Origin: Canicola haemoglobinophilus
GTDB taxonomy: Bacteria; Pseudomonadota; Gammaproteobacteria; Enterobacterales; Pasteurellaceae
NCBI RefSeq assembly: GCF_002015075.1
Contig: NZ_MUXZ01000027.1
Coordinates: 1-64,000 of the forward strand
DNA length: 64,000 bases
Reading direction: 5' to 3'
Shown here: one piece after another, positions 27,280-37,211 of the stretch
How positions within the stretch are numbered: the stretch's first letter is position 1
Layout of the letters: each line of letters starts with the position of its first letter
The notes under the pieces: generated by a model
Database searches by the model: none
What the model saw: the letters and a program-made list of their open reading frames with translations, nothing else
Told to the model about the DNA's origin: nothing
Made by a program: the position numbers and the translations under genes

Positions 27280-28530
27280 CTAAATTTTGCTCATTAACTG
27301 ATGTTTTTTAGCTTGAATAGCTAATTTTCTACGGTGATCGAGTTCTGTGCGGATTGCTTTTTGTTGAAAACCATCGGCAATCACTTGTTTTACATCAACA
27401 GCTAAAGCCGCTTGATAGAGTTGCCATAAAAAATCACGCTGTGGATAATCTACATTCTCAAATCCAGTACGCCCACGACTGTCAGCAATACAAACTAACA
27501 TTAATTCTGCAAAGCGTTTTGGTTTCCGCCAAACATCTAATCTATTAAATAATTTCAAAATTGTTTCAGGACGTAATTCAAAGGCTTTGTGGATATGGGA
27601 ATGATATTGGCAGGTTAATTCTGCTAATTCTTGAATATAGCTAGGCAATTTAAAGCGCTTGCAAATATTTCTTGTAGGTGCAACACCAGCTATCTCATGA
27701 CCATAATGATGAGGAAGAATATGTTTCGGGGTAAGTGCTTTGCCTAAGTCATGACAAAGTGCCGCAAAACGTACCGCACTTTTATGATAATCCGTGTTCT
27801 CGCTTAGTAATGTAGCTTGTTTTAGTACCAGCATAGTGTGCAAAAAGCTATCCACTTCAGGATGATATTGTACAGGATTAGGAACAGAATAAAGGGCATT
27901 GATTTCTGGAAATAAAACTTTCAGCGCTCCGACTCTGCGTAGGACTTCAAAATAAATTTGGGGATCTTGTTCGTTTAATGCTTTTTCTGTTTCTTGCCAT
28001 ACTCTTTCGGGGGTAAGTTGTTGAAGTTCGCCTGATTTAGCAATTTTTTTCATTAAAGCTAAGGTTTCAGTTGCGATTTTAAAGCCTAAGTTATGGTAAC
28101 GGGCAGCAAAACGAGCCACTCTTAGTACTCGTAGCGGATCTTCAACGAACGCTGGTGAAACATGGCGTAAGATTTTTTGCTTTAAATCATTAATACCATT
28201 GTAAGGATCATGATATTTACCCTCCGTATCTTGTGCAATAGCATTAATGGTTAAATCACGGCGAATGAGATCTTGTTCTAATGTAACCTTTGGATTGAAA
28301 TCGCAAATAAAACCTGTATAGCCAGCATCCGATTTTCGTTCGGTTCGAGCAAGGGCATATTCTTCTTTGGTTTTAGGATTTAAGAAAACAGGGAAGTCTT
28401 TGCCAACTTGTTGGTAGCCTTGAGCAAGCAATTCTTCAGCGCTAGCACCAACCACAACCCAATCACGATCTTTAATGGATAATCCAAGTAATTGATCGCG
28501 AACAGCACCACCAACAAGATAAATTTGCAT
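27280..28530 (-). CDS. cca: CCA tRNA nucleotidyltransferase (multifunctional)
   Basis: Builds or repairs the 3'-CCA of tRNAs from CTP and ATP; 416 residues. The N-terminal polymerase head has [12 protein letters not shown] and [11 protein letters not shown], with the catalytic carboxylates in the DRDWVVVGA region. The C-terminal HD phosphohydrolase domain shows [13 protein letters not shown], typical of gammaproteobacterial bifunctional Cca. An extra ATG lies one codon upstream (28533). The start is only a few bases after the SH3-domain gene's stop, so translational coupling is likely. Confidence 0.96.
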   Translation of the reverse strand: MQIYLVGGAVRDQLLGLSIKDRDWVVVGASAEELLAQGYQQVGKDFPVFLNPKTKEEYALARTERKSDAGYTGFICDFNPKVTLEQDLIRRDLTINAIAQDTEGKYHDPYNGINDLKQKILRHVSPAFVEDPLRVLRVARFAARYHNLGFKIATETLALMKKIAKSGELQQLTPERVWQETEKALNEQDPQIYFEVLRRVGALKVLFPEINALYSVPNPVQYHPEVDSFLHTMLVLKQATLLSENTDYHKSAVRFAALCHDLGKALTPKHILPHHYGHEIAGVAPTRNICKRFKLPSYIQELAELTCQYHSHIHKAFELRPETILKLFNRLDVWRKPKRFAELMLVCIADSRGRTGFENVDYPQRDFLWQLYQAALAVDVKQVIADGFQQKAIRTELDHRRKLAIQAKKHQLMSKI

Positions 28531-28537
28531 CATATAA

Positions 28538-29149
28538 TTAAGACCAACGATTTTGGCGACGGCGTCTTGGTACTAGCAGAGGTAAGATAAGACCGAGCAA
28601 TAAGCCTACGCCTAATACGGAACCGCCATAGATAAACCATTGGATAGCAATTTCTCGTTTGCCAGCATCTAACATAGCTTCTAAATCTCGATTTTTATTT
28701 TTGGTAATTTCTAATTCACGATTAAGCAGTGAATTTTGTTCAAGTAATTTACTGCTTTGTTCTTCAGCTTGTTTAGTACGGCGTTGCATCTCGTTTGTAC
28801 GCTGTTTCCAATCATTATCTATATTATTGAGTTTTAAGGTTAATTCTTGGATTTGAGCTTTTAATTTCGGATTTTCTTCTTTACTACTTGGTGTATTAGT
28901 TAACTCATTAGTTAAAATCCAAGCTTCACGATTGCGTTTATCACGAATTAAGGAATATTTATCTTTTTTATCTAATACTGTAACTTGCTCGCCAGCTTGA
29001 ATCGCGCCAGCAATTTTAAATTGATCTCCGGCACCTCTGCGCATAAAAGTAGTTAAGTTTTCACTTATATATTTGGTTTCGGCATAGGCATGAGAAAAAG
29101 AAAATCCAGCAATAAGCGTGGAAAGTAAAACGGTTGTTATTTTTTTCAT
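28538..29149 (-). CDS. ygiM: Bacterial SH3-domain membrane protein (TIGR04211, YgiM-like)
   Basis: 203 residues: a signal peptide ([23 protein letters not shown]), an SH3b domain (about 25-90), a coiled coil (about 100-165), then one C-terminal transmembrane segment and an Arg-rich cytoplasmic tail (PRRRRQNR). The frame extends to 29215 but the start at 29149 gives a proper signal peptide. E. coli ygiM is likewise next to cca. It probably binds an envelope component from the periplasmic side; the role is not established. Confidence 0.85.
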   Translation of the reverse strand: MKKITTVLLSTLIAGFSFSHAYAETKYISENLTTFMRRGAGDQFKIAGAIQAGEQVTVLDKKDKYSLIRDKRNREAWILTNELTNTPSSKEENPKLKAQIQELTLKLNNIDNDWKQRTNEMQRRTKQAEEQSSKLLEQNSLLNRELEITKNKNRDLEAMLDAGKREIAIQWFIYGGSVLGVGLLLGLILPLLVPRRRRQNRWS

Positions 29150-29189
29150 AGTAAATCCAGAGAATAGGGATAATAAAAATATGACAAAT

Positions 29190-29220
29190 AAAAAGTGCGG
29201 TAGATTGTACCGCACTTTTT
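29190..29220. terminator. Inverted uptake-sequence pair acting as terminator (pit end)
   Basis: Two exact uptake sequences in opposite orientation form a 13-bp stem (29190-29202 with 29208-29220) with A and T flanks. It lies between pit (ends 29258) and the ygiM start (29149), a common Haemophilus arrangement in which paired uptake sequences end transcription. Confidence 0.85.
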
Positions 29221-29257
29221 ATTGATGACAAGTAATGATTTATTCTATCTGTAATTC

Positions 29258-30520
29258 TTAATGGAAAATTGCATGTAGAACATAATAAATCACGATGGCA
29301 AAGAAAGCGCCAGCTGGTAATGTTACAACCCAAGAGGCAACAATATTGCGAATAACCGTTAAGTTAATCGCTGCAATACCACGAGCAAATCCAATACCTA
29401 AAATTGTCCCTACTAGCGTTTGTGTAGTTGAAATAGGCAATCCTGTCCCTGAGGCTAAAACGACGGTAACCGCTGTAGCAAATTGAGCTGCAAAGCCACG
29501 GCTTGGTGTTAAATCTGTAATGCCTGTTCCAATTGTTGCCATTACTTTATAGCCCATAACGATTAAGCCTACAGCAATACCTGCCGCACCAAGTGGCAAA
29601 ATCCACCAAGCTAAAGCAGTTTTCCCCATGATTTCGCCACCATTTTCTACAATAGAAACAACGGCTGATAATGGACCGATAGCATTTGCTACATCATTTG
29701 AACCATGCGCAAATGCCATAGCACAAGCAGTTAAGAGCATTAAAATACTAAATACTTTTTCAACAGCGCCAAAGGTGCCTTTTGCCACATTTTGAATAAA
29801 ACGTTGGCTACGAAAATAGAAATAACTTGCGATAATTGCAATAACACTAATAACACTAGATATAAGCAATGTTTCCATCGTTGTTAAATGTAAGCCAACA
29901 TGTTTCAACCCTTTCGTCATGGTAACAATCGCTAAAATCAGAATAGTAAGTCCCATGTAGAATGGACCATATTTTTGTGCATTAGCTAAAGGTTTTTCTG
30001 TATCAAAAATCAGTTTTTGTGTGCTGAAGAAAATCGCATAAGCAATAATTCCGGCTAGTACAGGTGTGATAAACCAACTTCCGACGATATTGCGTATAGC
30101 GGTCCAATCTACAGCGTGTGTACCAACGGTAATGCAAGCAAATCCGACAATTGCACCGATAATGGTGTGAGTAGTTGACACAGGCCAGCCCATTCGTGAG
30201 GCAATTAATAACCAAATTCCTGATGAGAAAAGAGCCGCCATCATACCAAATACAAGGACTTCAGGTGTTGAAATGAATTGCATTGGATCTATAACGCCGC
30301 TTTTGATGGTTTCTGTTACTTCACCACCAGCTAAATAAGCTCCAGCACATTCAAAAATCATGGCAATAAAAATAGCCTGTTTAGCGGTAATTGTGCCCGA
30401 ACCTACAGAGGTTCCCATTGCATTTGATACATCGTTAGCGCCCACACCAAATGCCATAAAAAAGCCAAAAACTGCGGTAATAATAACGAGGATTGTTCCG
30501 TATTCTTGTAAAATTTCCAT
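29258..30520 (-). CDS. pit: Low-affinity inorganic phosphate transporter Pit
   Basis: Inner-membrane phosphate/cation symporter of the PiT family (PF01384); 420 residues with about ten or more hydrophobic segments. The duplicated PiT signatures are clear: FGVGANDVSNAMGTSVGSG near the N-terminus and FAHGSNDVANAIGPLSAVV in the second half. It lies 32 bp after the PhoU-like gene, a pairing repeated across bacteria. E. coli Pit (499 residues) has a longer central loop. Confidence 0.93.
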   Translation of the reverse strand: MEILQEYGTILVIITAVFGFFMAFGVGANDVSNAMGTSVGSGTITAKQAIFIAMIFECAGAYLAGGEVTETIKSGVIDPMQFISTPEVLVFGMMAALFSSGIWLLIASRMGWPVSTTHTIIGAIVGFACITVGTHAVDWTAIRNIVGSWFITPVLAGIIAYAIFFSTQKLIFDTEKPLANAQKYGPFYMGLTILILAIVTMTKGLKHVGLHLTTMETLLISSVISVIAIIASYFYFRSQRFIQNVAKGTFGAVEKVFSILMLLTACAMAFAHGSNDVANAIGPLSAVVSIVENGGEIMGKTALAWWILPLGAAGIAVGLIVMGYKVMATIGTGITDLTPSRGFAAQFATAVTVVLASGTGLPISTTQTLVGTILGIGFARGIAAINLTVIRNIVASWVVTLPAGAFFAIVIYYVLHAIFH

Positions 30521-30552
30521 AGTTTATTTTCCTATGTATTTGTTGCGTCGTT

Positions 30553-31233
30553 TTATGAACGAGCTAACATTAATTCAATGCGTGAACCCACACGTTGTGC
30601 TTGATCCGCTAAAACGCCGATCCATTCTAAAGTTTTATATAAGAACATTACATCAATAGGGCTATATTGAGTTTCAATATTTCTTAACATCATACGAAGT
30701 TTGATTTGCATATGATCTGTATCGTCTTCAATAGCATCTAATTCGTGGATCATATTATTGACAAAATTAAGTTCACGTCCTTTAAATCCTGTTTCTAATA
30801 ACCCGTCCATTTCTTCAATAACACGATGTGCTTGAACTGTTGCATCTAAACTACGACAAACATATTTCATAAAATCTTCTTGCATTTCTTGAGGAAAGGT
30901 AAATTGACGACCGATCATTCTGCCAGCCACATCTTTAGCATAATTGGCCAATTTATCTTGTTGAGTCGTGAGTTCTAATAAATCAGTACGATCAATTGGC
31001 ATAAATAAGCCACGAGGTAATTTCAACCGAATTTCACGCTTTAACGTATCGGCTTGGCGTTCAAGTTCTGAGATTTGAGCGCGGATATTTGTGGCTGTAT
31101 GCCAATCGCCAGAGAAGGTGCTTTCAAAGAAGGGAACTAATAGACTGCAACATTCAGTGACTTTATCAGAGTGTCGTTGCAAGGGTTTTAGAGGTGAATG
31201 GGCAAATAATCCTAAAATATTATTCATTGCCAT
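30553..31233 (-). CDS. PhoU-like DUF47 (TIGR00153) protein paired with Pit
   Basis: Helical cytoplasmic protein of 226 residues, TIGR00153/DUF47 family. Visible features are a PhoU-like ELERQADTLKREIRLKL and later EDDTDHMQIKLRMML, the kind of acidic/His motifs PhoU uses to bind metal. Genes of this family sit directly upstream of pit in many bacteria and are thought to modulate it. The role is inferred from that context. Confidence 0.85.
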   Translation of the reverse strand: MAMNNILGLFAHSPLKPLQRHSDKVTECCSLLVPFFESTFSGDWHTATNIRAQISELERQADTLKREIRLKLPRGLFMPIDRTDLLELTTQQDKLANYAKDVAGRMIGRQFTFPQEMQEDFMKYVCRSLDATVQAHRVIEEMDGLLETGFKGRELNFVNNMIHELDAIEDDTDHMQIKLRMMLRNIETQYSPIDVMFLYKTLEWIGVLADQAQRVGSRIELMLARS

Positions 31234-31370
31234 ATCAATTAACTCCTATGGGGTTGCTAAAAAATTCACGCGCATATTACCTTATGCTAGTAGAAAAATA
31301 TAGAAATTTCATCGAAAAAAATAGGCTTTTAGTAGATAATACAAGGGCGTTATTAGGGAAGGAAATAAAT

Positions 31371-32414
31371 ATGACTAATGAAGTGGAATTAAAACTTAGT
31401 GTATCAAATGGCTTTGCTCAATTTTTAAGTCAGGAAATGACAAGTTTTCATGTATTGCAGCAAGATAAGGTGTTTTTAGGTAATACCTACTACGATACTA
31501 AAGATCAATATTTTGCCCAGCACAAAATGGGCTTACGAGTTCGTCAATATAACAATGATTTTACCCTTACGTTGAAAACCAATGGTGATGTGCTTGGTGG
31601 GTTACACTCTCGCCCAGAATATAATGTAGCGCAAAAAAGTGCGGTGCCAAATTTAGCGAAATTAGCAGAAATTTGTGATTTACCAAATTGGCAGGAACTT
31701 GAGTTACAACCTGTTTTTAGTACGGATTTTGAACGTCATTTATGGCTAGTTGAATGTGGTAATGGTGTCGAAATTGAAGTGGCTTTGGATCAGGGGAAAA
31801 TTGTTGTAGGGGAAAGATCGGAACCTATTTGCGAAGTAGAATTTGAATTAAAACAAGGTAAAACAGAAGATTTATTAAATTTTGTGGCTAATTTACCTTT
31901 AGAGCGTGATGTACGTTTAAGTTCAGCAAGTAAAGCACAGCGAGGCTATCAATTAGCCTTAGGCTCAAAACCAAAAGTGCAAGATTGGTTGTCGCAATGG
32001 CGTGATTTTATTGAATTAGCAGAGCATGAAAAAATCCCTCGGTTATTAAAGTTAGAGCAACAATTAATTGAAGAAAGTGTAACTTTGGGGAAAGATTATT
32101 TTGCGCAAGATTTTTTGCGTACAGTAGAACGAATTGGCGCATTTTTTAATCTGTACCATTTTTACAGTGAAAATGGGAAGTTATTGGAAAATCAATTAAA
32201 TACACAATTGGAGAAAGGGATTACTGGTGTAGATCAGAATTTGCTTGTAGATCTTGTCGATCGCAATGGATATTTATTTGCACAAATTAAAGACATTATT
32301 CGTTTGCACAGCGAAAGTAAAAATAATGGGCTTGCGATAGAAAAATTATTTGCATTGTTTCATAACGGTCAATATGTCAAACGTATGTTGGACTTAACCT
32401 TTTTAACACTTTAA
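31371..32414 (+). CDS. ygiF: CYTH-domain inorganic triphosphatase, YgiF-like
   Basis: 347 residues. The CYTH signature ExExK appears as EVELK at residues 4-8. The tunnel-fold motifs continue with YYDTKDQYFAQHKMGLRVRQ and FTLTLKT, and the acidic EIEVALDQGKI and CEVEFELKQG strands bind the triphosphate and metal. The C-terminal part (about 205-347) is helical like a short CHAD domain. The frame opens at 31194, but the ATG at 31371 has AGGGAAGGA upstream and matches E. coli YgiF's start. E. coli YgiF hydrolyses inorganic triphosphate. Confidence 0.87.
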   Translation: MTNEVELKLSVSNGFAQFLSQEMTSFHVLQQDKVFLGNTYYDTKDQYFAQHKMGLRVRQYNNDFTLTLKTNGDVLGGLHSRPEYNVAQKSAVPNLAKLAEICDLPNWQELELQPVFSTDFERHLWLVECGNGVEIEVALDQGKIVVGERSEPICEVEFELKQGKTEDLLNFVANLPLERDVRLSSASKAQRGYQLALGSKPKVQDWLSQWRDFIELAEHEKIPRLLKLEQQLIEESVTLGKDYFAQDFLRTVERIGAFFNLYHFYSENGKLLENQLNTQLEKGITGVDQNLLVDLVDRNGYLFAQIKDIIRLHSESKNNGLAIEKLFALFHNGQYVKRMLDLTFLTL

Positions 32415-32423
32415 GGATATAAC

Positions 32424-33800
32424 ATGGCAAAAGCGCCAAAAACGGCTTATGTATGTAATGATTGCGGTGCGGAGTTTGCGCGTTGGCAAGGGCAATGTTC
32501 TGCTTGTAAAGCATGGAATACGATTAGCGAAGTGCGGTTAGTTTCTACGGCAAAAGTGAAAAATGATCGCTTTAGTGGCTATGCTGGGGAAACCAAAGCT
32601 AAAGTACAAACTTTAGCGGAAATCAGTTTGCAAGAAACGCCTCGTTTTACCAGTGGTTTTAAAGAGTTAGATCGTGTACTTGGTGGAGGAATTGTTCCCG
32701 GTAGCGCAATTTTAATTGGTGGACATCCTGGCGCTGGTAAAAGTACCTTGTTATTGCAAGTGATGTGTGGATTAGCACAGAATATGACCGCACTTTATAT
32801 CACGGGTGAAGAAAGCCTACAGCAAGTGGCTATGCGAGCTAATCGTTTAGGTTTACCAACAGATCGTTTGCAACTTTTATCTGAAACTTCCATTGAACAA
32901 ATTTGTAACCTTGCAGATCAATTAAAACCTCAAATTATTGTTATTGACTCTATTCAAGTCATGCATCTGTCTGATATTCAATCTTCCCCTGGTAGTGTGG
33001 CACAAGTGCGTGAATGTGCGGCATTTTTGACCCGTTATGCAAAAACGCGCCAAGTAGCCATCATTATGGTGGGGCATGTGACCAAAGATGGAACATTGGC
33101 AGGGCCAAAGGTTTTAGAGCATGCCATTGATGCTTCTTTATTATTAGAAGGAGAGTCCGATTCTCGTTACCGCACTTTGCGTAGCCATAAAAATCGTTTT
33201 GGTGCGGTCAATGAATTAGGGGTTTTTGCCATGACAGAACAAGGCTTGAGAGAAGTGAAAAATCCTTCTGCCATTTTTTTAAGTCGTGGCGATGAGCAAA
33301 CCCCAGGAAGTTCAGTGATGGTGTTATGGGAAGGAACTCGTCCTTTATTAGTGGAAATCCAAGCCTTAGTTGATCATTCAATGTTAGCCAATCCAAGACG
33401 TGTTGCTGTTGGTTTGGAACAAAATCGTTTAGCATTGTTATTGGCGGTCTTACATCGTCATGGTGGCTTGCAAATGTCTGATCAAGATGTGTTTGTCAAT
33501 GTTGTGGGGGGAGTGAAAGTCACCGAAACTAGTGCGGATCTTGCCTTATTATTAGCATTGATCTCTAGTTTTCGTAATCGACCTTTGCCGCAGGATTTAG
33601 TGGTTTTTGGCGAAGTGGGACTTGCTGGGGAAATTCGCCCAGTGCCAAGTGGACAAGAACGTATTAGTGAGGCAGCAAAACATGGCTTTAAGCGAGCGAT
33701 TATTCCTTTTGCCAATAAACCAAAAAGTGCGGTGGAAAATATGCAAGTTTTTACCGTCAAAAAATTGGCAGATGCGTTAGCTGTGCTTGATAATTTTTAA
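32424..33800 (+). CDS. radA: DNA repair/recombination protein RadA
   Basis: Branch-migration helicase of the RecA superfamily, 458 residues. An N-terminal zinc finger (CNDCGAEFARWQGQCSAC) is followed by Walker A GGHPGAGKSTL (about 91-101), the RadA-specific HKNRFG motif near 250, and a C-terminal Lon-protease-like domain (GGVKVTETSADLALLLAL; GEVGLAGEIRPV). In naturally competent bacteria RadA extends recombination intermediates of incoming DNA, relevant in this uptake-sequence-rich genome. Confidence 0.96.
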   Translation: MAKAPKTAYVCNDCGAEFARWQGQCSACKAWNTISEVRLVSTAKVKNDRFSGYAGETKAKVQTLAEISLQETPRFTSGFKELDRVLGGGIVPGSAILIGGHPGAGKSTLLLQVMCGLAQNMTALYITGEESLQQVAMRANRLGLPTDRLQLLSETSIEQICNLADQLKPQIIVIDSIQVMHLSDIQSSPGSVAQVRECAAFLTRYAKTRQVAIIMVGHVTKDGTLAGPKVLEHAIDASLLLEGESDSRYRTLRSHKNRFGAVNELGVFAMTEQGLREVKNPSAIFLSRGDEQTPGSSVMVLWEGTRPLLVEIQALVDHSMLANPRRVAVGLEQNRLALLLAVLHRHGGLQMSDQDVFVNVVGGVKVTETSADLALLLALISSFRNRPLPQDLVVFGEVGLAGEIRPVPSGQERISEAAKHGFKRAIIPFANKPKSAVENMQVFTVKKLADALAVLDNF

Positions 33801-33905
33801 TCATAAATTATCCTAATAAAATCGAATAAATATCTAAAAAATAGTGTAAACTTAGAGAAAAATAAATAGTTTATCTCAATTTATCTATATTAAAGGGGCT
33901 AGAAA

Positions 33906-34382
33906 ATGGAAAAGAAAATGAAATCTCTTGATAGCATTGATATAAAAATTCTGAACGAATTACAAAGAAATGGGAAAATTTCCAATATTGATTTATCAAA
34001 AAAAGTGGGGTTGTCGCCAACACCTTGTTTAGAACGTGTGAAACGCTTAGAAAGACAAGGGGTTATTATGGGGTATAGAGCTTTATTAAACCCAGAATTA
34101 TTGGACTCACCTTTATTAGTTATTGTGGAGATTACGTTGGTCCGTGGGCGTCCAGATGTATTTGAAGAATTTAATGCGGCAGTACAACAATTAGATGAAA
34201 TTCAAGAATGTCATTTAGTTTCAGGGGATTTTGACTATTTATTGAAAACTCGTGTGGCAGATATGGCAGCATACCGTAAATTACTGGGTACAACTTTATT
34301 GCGTTTACCGGGTGTAAATGACACTCGTACTTATGTAGTAATGGAAGAAGTTAAACAGACTAATTTTTTACAATTGAAATAA
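33906..34382 (+). CDS. lrp: Leucine-responsive regulatory protein Lrp
   Basis: AsnC/Lrp-family global regulator, 158 residues. The N-terminal helix-turn-helix contains DIKILNELQRNGKISNIDLS and VGLSPTPCLERVKRLERQGVI; the C-terminal RAM/effector domain ends at TRTYVVMEEVKQTNFL. Length and sequence are very close to E. coli Lrp (164). ftsK follows after 1 bp; lrp-ftsK is a conserved gammaproteobacterial pair. Leader 33801-33905 is AT-rich with no clear operator. Confidence 0.96.
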   Translation: MEKKMKSLDSIDIKILNELQRNGKISNIDLSKKVGLSPTPCLERVKRLERQGVIMGYRALLNPELLDSPLLVIVEITLVRGRPDVFEEFNAAVQQLDEIQECHLVSGDFDYLLKTRVADMAAYRKLLGTTLLRLPGVNDTRTYVVMEEVKQTNFLQLK

Positions 34383-34383
34383 T

Positions 34384-37125
34384 ATGATTAAAGGTATTAA
34401 ACAATTTTTCTTACCGAAAAGAGATTTGGTGGAGTTTCTTTTAATTTCTACCGCACTTTTTGGTTTTTATTTGATTATTGCTTGGTTCAGTTATAGCCCT
34501 TTTGATAGTGCGTGGGCTGTGTCTTCTTTTCAAACAGAAACACTTAATAAAGCCGGTGCCTTTGGGGCTTGGTTGATTGATTTATTTTTCACTTTCTTCG
34601 GGCAAGTGGGGAATATCATACCTTTTGTTTTGCTCGTTTCGCCGCTTTATTTTTTACATACTAAGCGAACTCAAGGATTAAGTTGGACAAGATTTTTCTT
34701 GCGAATTTTTGGTTTTATTACCTTGCTTATGGGATTGACTATTTTGGCAACTTTAATGTTAGCAAATACCACATATCATTTATCTGGTGGCGTGTTAGGT
34801 GGTAGCTTAGTTGTGAGTTTATATCCTTTATTTTCCAATCAATTTCCTTTGATTATTATTGGTTGTATAACTTCTATTATTGGCTTTATTTTCTGTTCAG
34901 GCGCTTCCTTATTTTATTTAGTGATGAATTGTTATGATTGGATCACAATGAAAGATAAAGGTGTTGCGTCAGTCCAGCAAGCTGATGCAGAGCCTACAGA
35001 ACAAGAGCTAGAAGAAATTATCATTGCATCGCCTTTCACAGAACAGAAAGTTGAGGATAATCAAGCAAAAGAGCAAGAATCTAATTTAGTCAATATCAAT
35101 AACTTTATTAATATTCAAGGCTTGCCTGACGAAGAAAACCAAGATGAACAAAAGAAAGTCACGGAAGAAGAAATACCAAATCTTGCTGAGCCAATTTTAG
35201 TTGAGAAAAATGAGGTAGTTGATATTACTCAAACTTTGGGTAATTTGGATCAACAAGATTTAGTTATCCCAACAGTTTCTTTACCAACAGAGGAAAGGGA
35301 TGGATTAGGATGGGAATTGAAAAATGAGCTAGAACAGACCGCACTTTCTGATGATAAACATGTTGAAGACAGCAATATGGATGAATTAGCCAGCCAATTC
35401 TCTGCATTTAAGCAACAGCGTTTAGATGCAATGGAGCAACGAGCAAAAGAAATTGGGGCAGAAGATACTTTAAAAGTAATTTTATCTAATGACGTTAATC
35501 AAGATGAGAATCTTGTTGAAGAGACAGCAGAGAATAATACAGTGGCACAAAGTGCGGTGAATTATAAGCCTTATGGTAATAGTCTTATTCATCCAGCATT
35601 ACAGCAGCCAGTCACTGTTAAGGAAAAACCTAGCACACCATTGCCAAGTTTAGATTTATTAGAACGTAGAACTGTTCAAGCCTATAACATTACTCAAGAT
35701 GAAATTTTAGAAACCTCTCAACGTATCATGCAACAATTGCGTAATTTTAATGTGAAAGCTGAAGTGAGAGATGTGCTAGTGGGCCCAGTAGTAACTCGTT
35801 ATGAATTAGAATTACAACCGGGGGTAAAAGCCTCGAAAGTCACCAGCATTGATACAGATTTAGCAAGAGCATTGATGTTCCGATCTATTCGTATTGCGGA
35901 GGTTATTCCGGGTAAACCATACATTGGTATTGAAACTCCAAATCTACAACGTCAGATTGTGCCTTTGCGTGATGTCTTGGACAGTGATGAATTTCGTCAA
36001 TCTGAAGCCTTATTGCCAATGGCATTGGGGAAAGATATTAGTGGTAAACCTGTAATTGTGGATTTAGCCAAAATGCCGCATTTGTTAGTTGCTGGTTCTA
36101 CTGGTTCAGGTAAGTCTGTGGGCGTAAATACTATGATTTTAAGTTTACTTTTCCGAGTTAAACCTGAGGAAGTAAAATTTATCATGATTGATCCAAAAGT
36201 GGTGGAATTATCTGTCTATAACGGAATTCCTCACTTACTTACAGAAGTGGTCACGGATATGAAAAAAGCAGCGAATGCATTGCGTTGGTGTGTAGATGAA
36301 ATGGAACGCCGTTATCAATTATTATCTGCTTTAAGAGTGCGTAATATTGAAGGATACAACGAAAAAATTGCGGAATATGAAGCCTTAAATATGCCTATTC
36401 CAAATCCACTTTGGCGACCGGGCGATACAATGGATACGTTGCCGCCTCCGTTAGAAAAATTAAGCTATATCGTTCTTATTGTTGATGAATTTGCTGATTT
36501 GATGATGGTGGCAGGTAAGCAGATCGAAGAACTTATTGCCCGTTTAGCACAAAAAGCGCGTGCGATTGGTATTCACTTGATTTTGGCAACTCAACGACCA
36601 TCAGTCGATGTAATTACTGGTTTGATTAAAGCCAATATTCCAAGCCGTATTGCCTTTACCGTAGCGAGTAAAATTGACTCAAGAACCATTTTGGATCAAG
36701 GTGGAGCCGAGGCATTATTAGGGCGTGGTGATATGCTTTATTCTGCTCAAGGCTCATCTGAATTATTGCGTGTACATGGTGCGTTTATGAGCGATGATGA
36801 GGTTGTTCGTATTGCAGATGACTGGCGTGCTCGTGGCAAACCAAACTACATTGATAGTATTTTGGAAAGTGCAGAGGAAGAAAGTGCGGATAATAATTCG
36901 GACTATGATAGCAATGGCGACTTAGATGATTTATTTGATGAAGTTGTTGAATTTGTAGTCAATACTGGCATTACGTCAGCCTCCTATATTCAACGCCGTT
37001 TCCGAGTTGGCTTTAACCGAGCTAGTAGAATTATGGATCAATTGGAAGAGCAAGGCATAGTTTCACCACCACAACAACAAAAAAATGGCAAACGAGAAGT
37101 TCTGGCAAGGAAAGGGGATTATTAA
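34384..37125 (+). CDS. ftsK: DNA translocase FtsK
   Basis: Septum-bound DNA pump for chromosome dimer resolution and terminus segregation; 913 residues. Four transmembrane segments span about 15-185. The linker (about 190-415) is short compared with E. coli FtsK (1329 in total). The motor has Walker A AGSTGSGKSVG (about 571-581), Walker B LIVDEFADLMM and TQRPSVDVITGLIK. The C-terminal winged-helix gamma domain (SASYIQRRFRVGFNRASRIM) reads KOPS sites and activates XerCD. One exact uptake sequence lies in the first codons. Confidence 0.97.
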   Translation: MIKGIKQFFLPKRDLVEFLLISTALFGFYLIIAWFSYSPFDSAWAVSSFQTETLNKAGAFGAWLIDLFFTFFGQVGNIIPFVLLVSPLYFLHTKRTQGLSWTRFFLRIFGFITLLMGLTILATLMLANTTYHLSGGVLGGSLVVSLYPLFSNQFPLIIIGCITSIIGFIFCSGASLFYLVMNCYDWITMKDKGVASVQQADAEPTEQELEEIIIASPFTEQKVEDNQAKEQESNLVNINNFINIQGLPDEENQDEQKKVTEEEIPNLAEPILVEKNEVVDITQTLGNLDQQDLVIPTVSLPTEERDGLGWELKNELEQTALSDDKHVEDSNMDELASQFSAFKQQRLDAMEQRAKEIGAEDTLKVILSNDVNQDENLVEETAENNTVAQSAVNYKPYGNSLIHPALQQPVTVKEKPSTPLPSLDLLERRTVQAYNITQDEILETSQRIMQQLRNFNVKAEVRDVLVGPVVTRYELELQPGVKASKVTSIDTDLARALMFRSIRIAEVIPGKPYIGIETPNLQRQIVPLRDVLDSDEFRQSEALLPMALGKDISGKPVIVDLAKMPHLLVAGSTGSGKSVGVNTMILSLLFRVKPEEVKFIMIDPKVVELSVYNGIPHLLTEVVTDMKKAANALRWCVDEMERRYQLLSALRVRNIEGYNEKIAEYEALNMPIPNPLWRPGDTMDTLPPPLEKLSYIVLIVDEFADLMMVAGKQIEELIARLAQKARAIGIHLILATQRPSVDVITGLIKANIPSRIAFTVASKIDSRTILDQGGAEALLGRGDMLYSAQGSSELLRVHGAFMSDDEVVRIADDWRARGKPNYIDSILESAEEESADNNSDYDSNGDLDDLFDEVVEFVVNTGITSASYIQRRFRVGFNRASRIMDQLEEQGIVSPPQQQKNGKREVLARKGDY

Positions 37126-37153
37126 ACTAGACTTATTATTGAGCTTTAAGTAT

Positions 37154-37186
37154 AAAAAATGAGGAAAGTATTTTTCCTCATTTTTT
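37154..37186. terminator. Terminator after ftsK
   Basis: Fourteen-bp stem AAAAAATGAGGAAA with TTTCCTCATTTTTT (37154-37167 and 37173-37186). A and T flanks make it bidirectional, serving ftsK (+) and the transporter gene (-). Confidence 0.9.
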
Positions 37187-37211
37187 TATCTTTGTTTACT
37201 GCAAGGGTTTA

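Noticed and set aside
31194..31370. Longer N-terminus for the CYTH triphosphatase, overlapping the DUF47 gene
   Set aside because: The internal ATG at 31371 has a strong AGGGAAGGA and starts right at the conserved ExExK motif.
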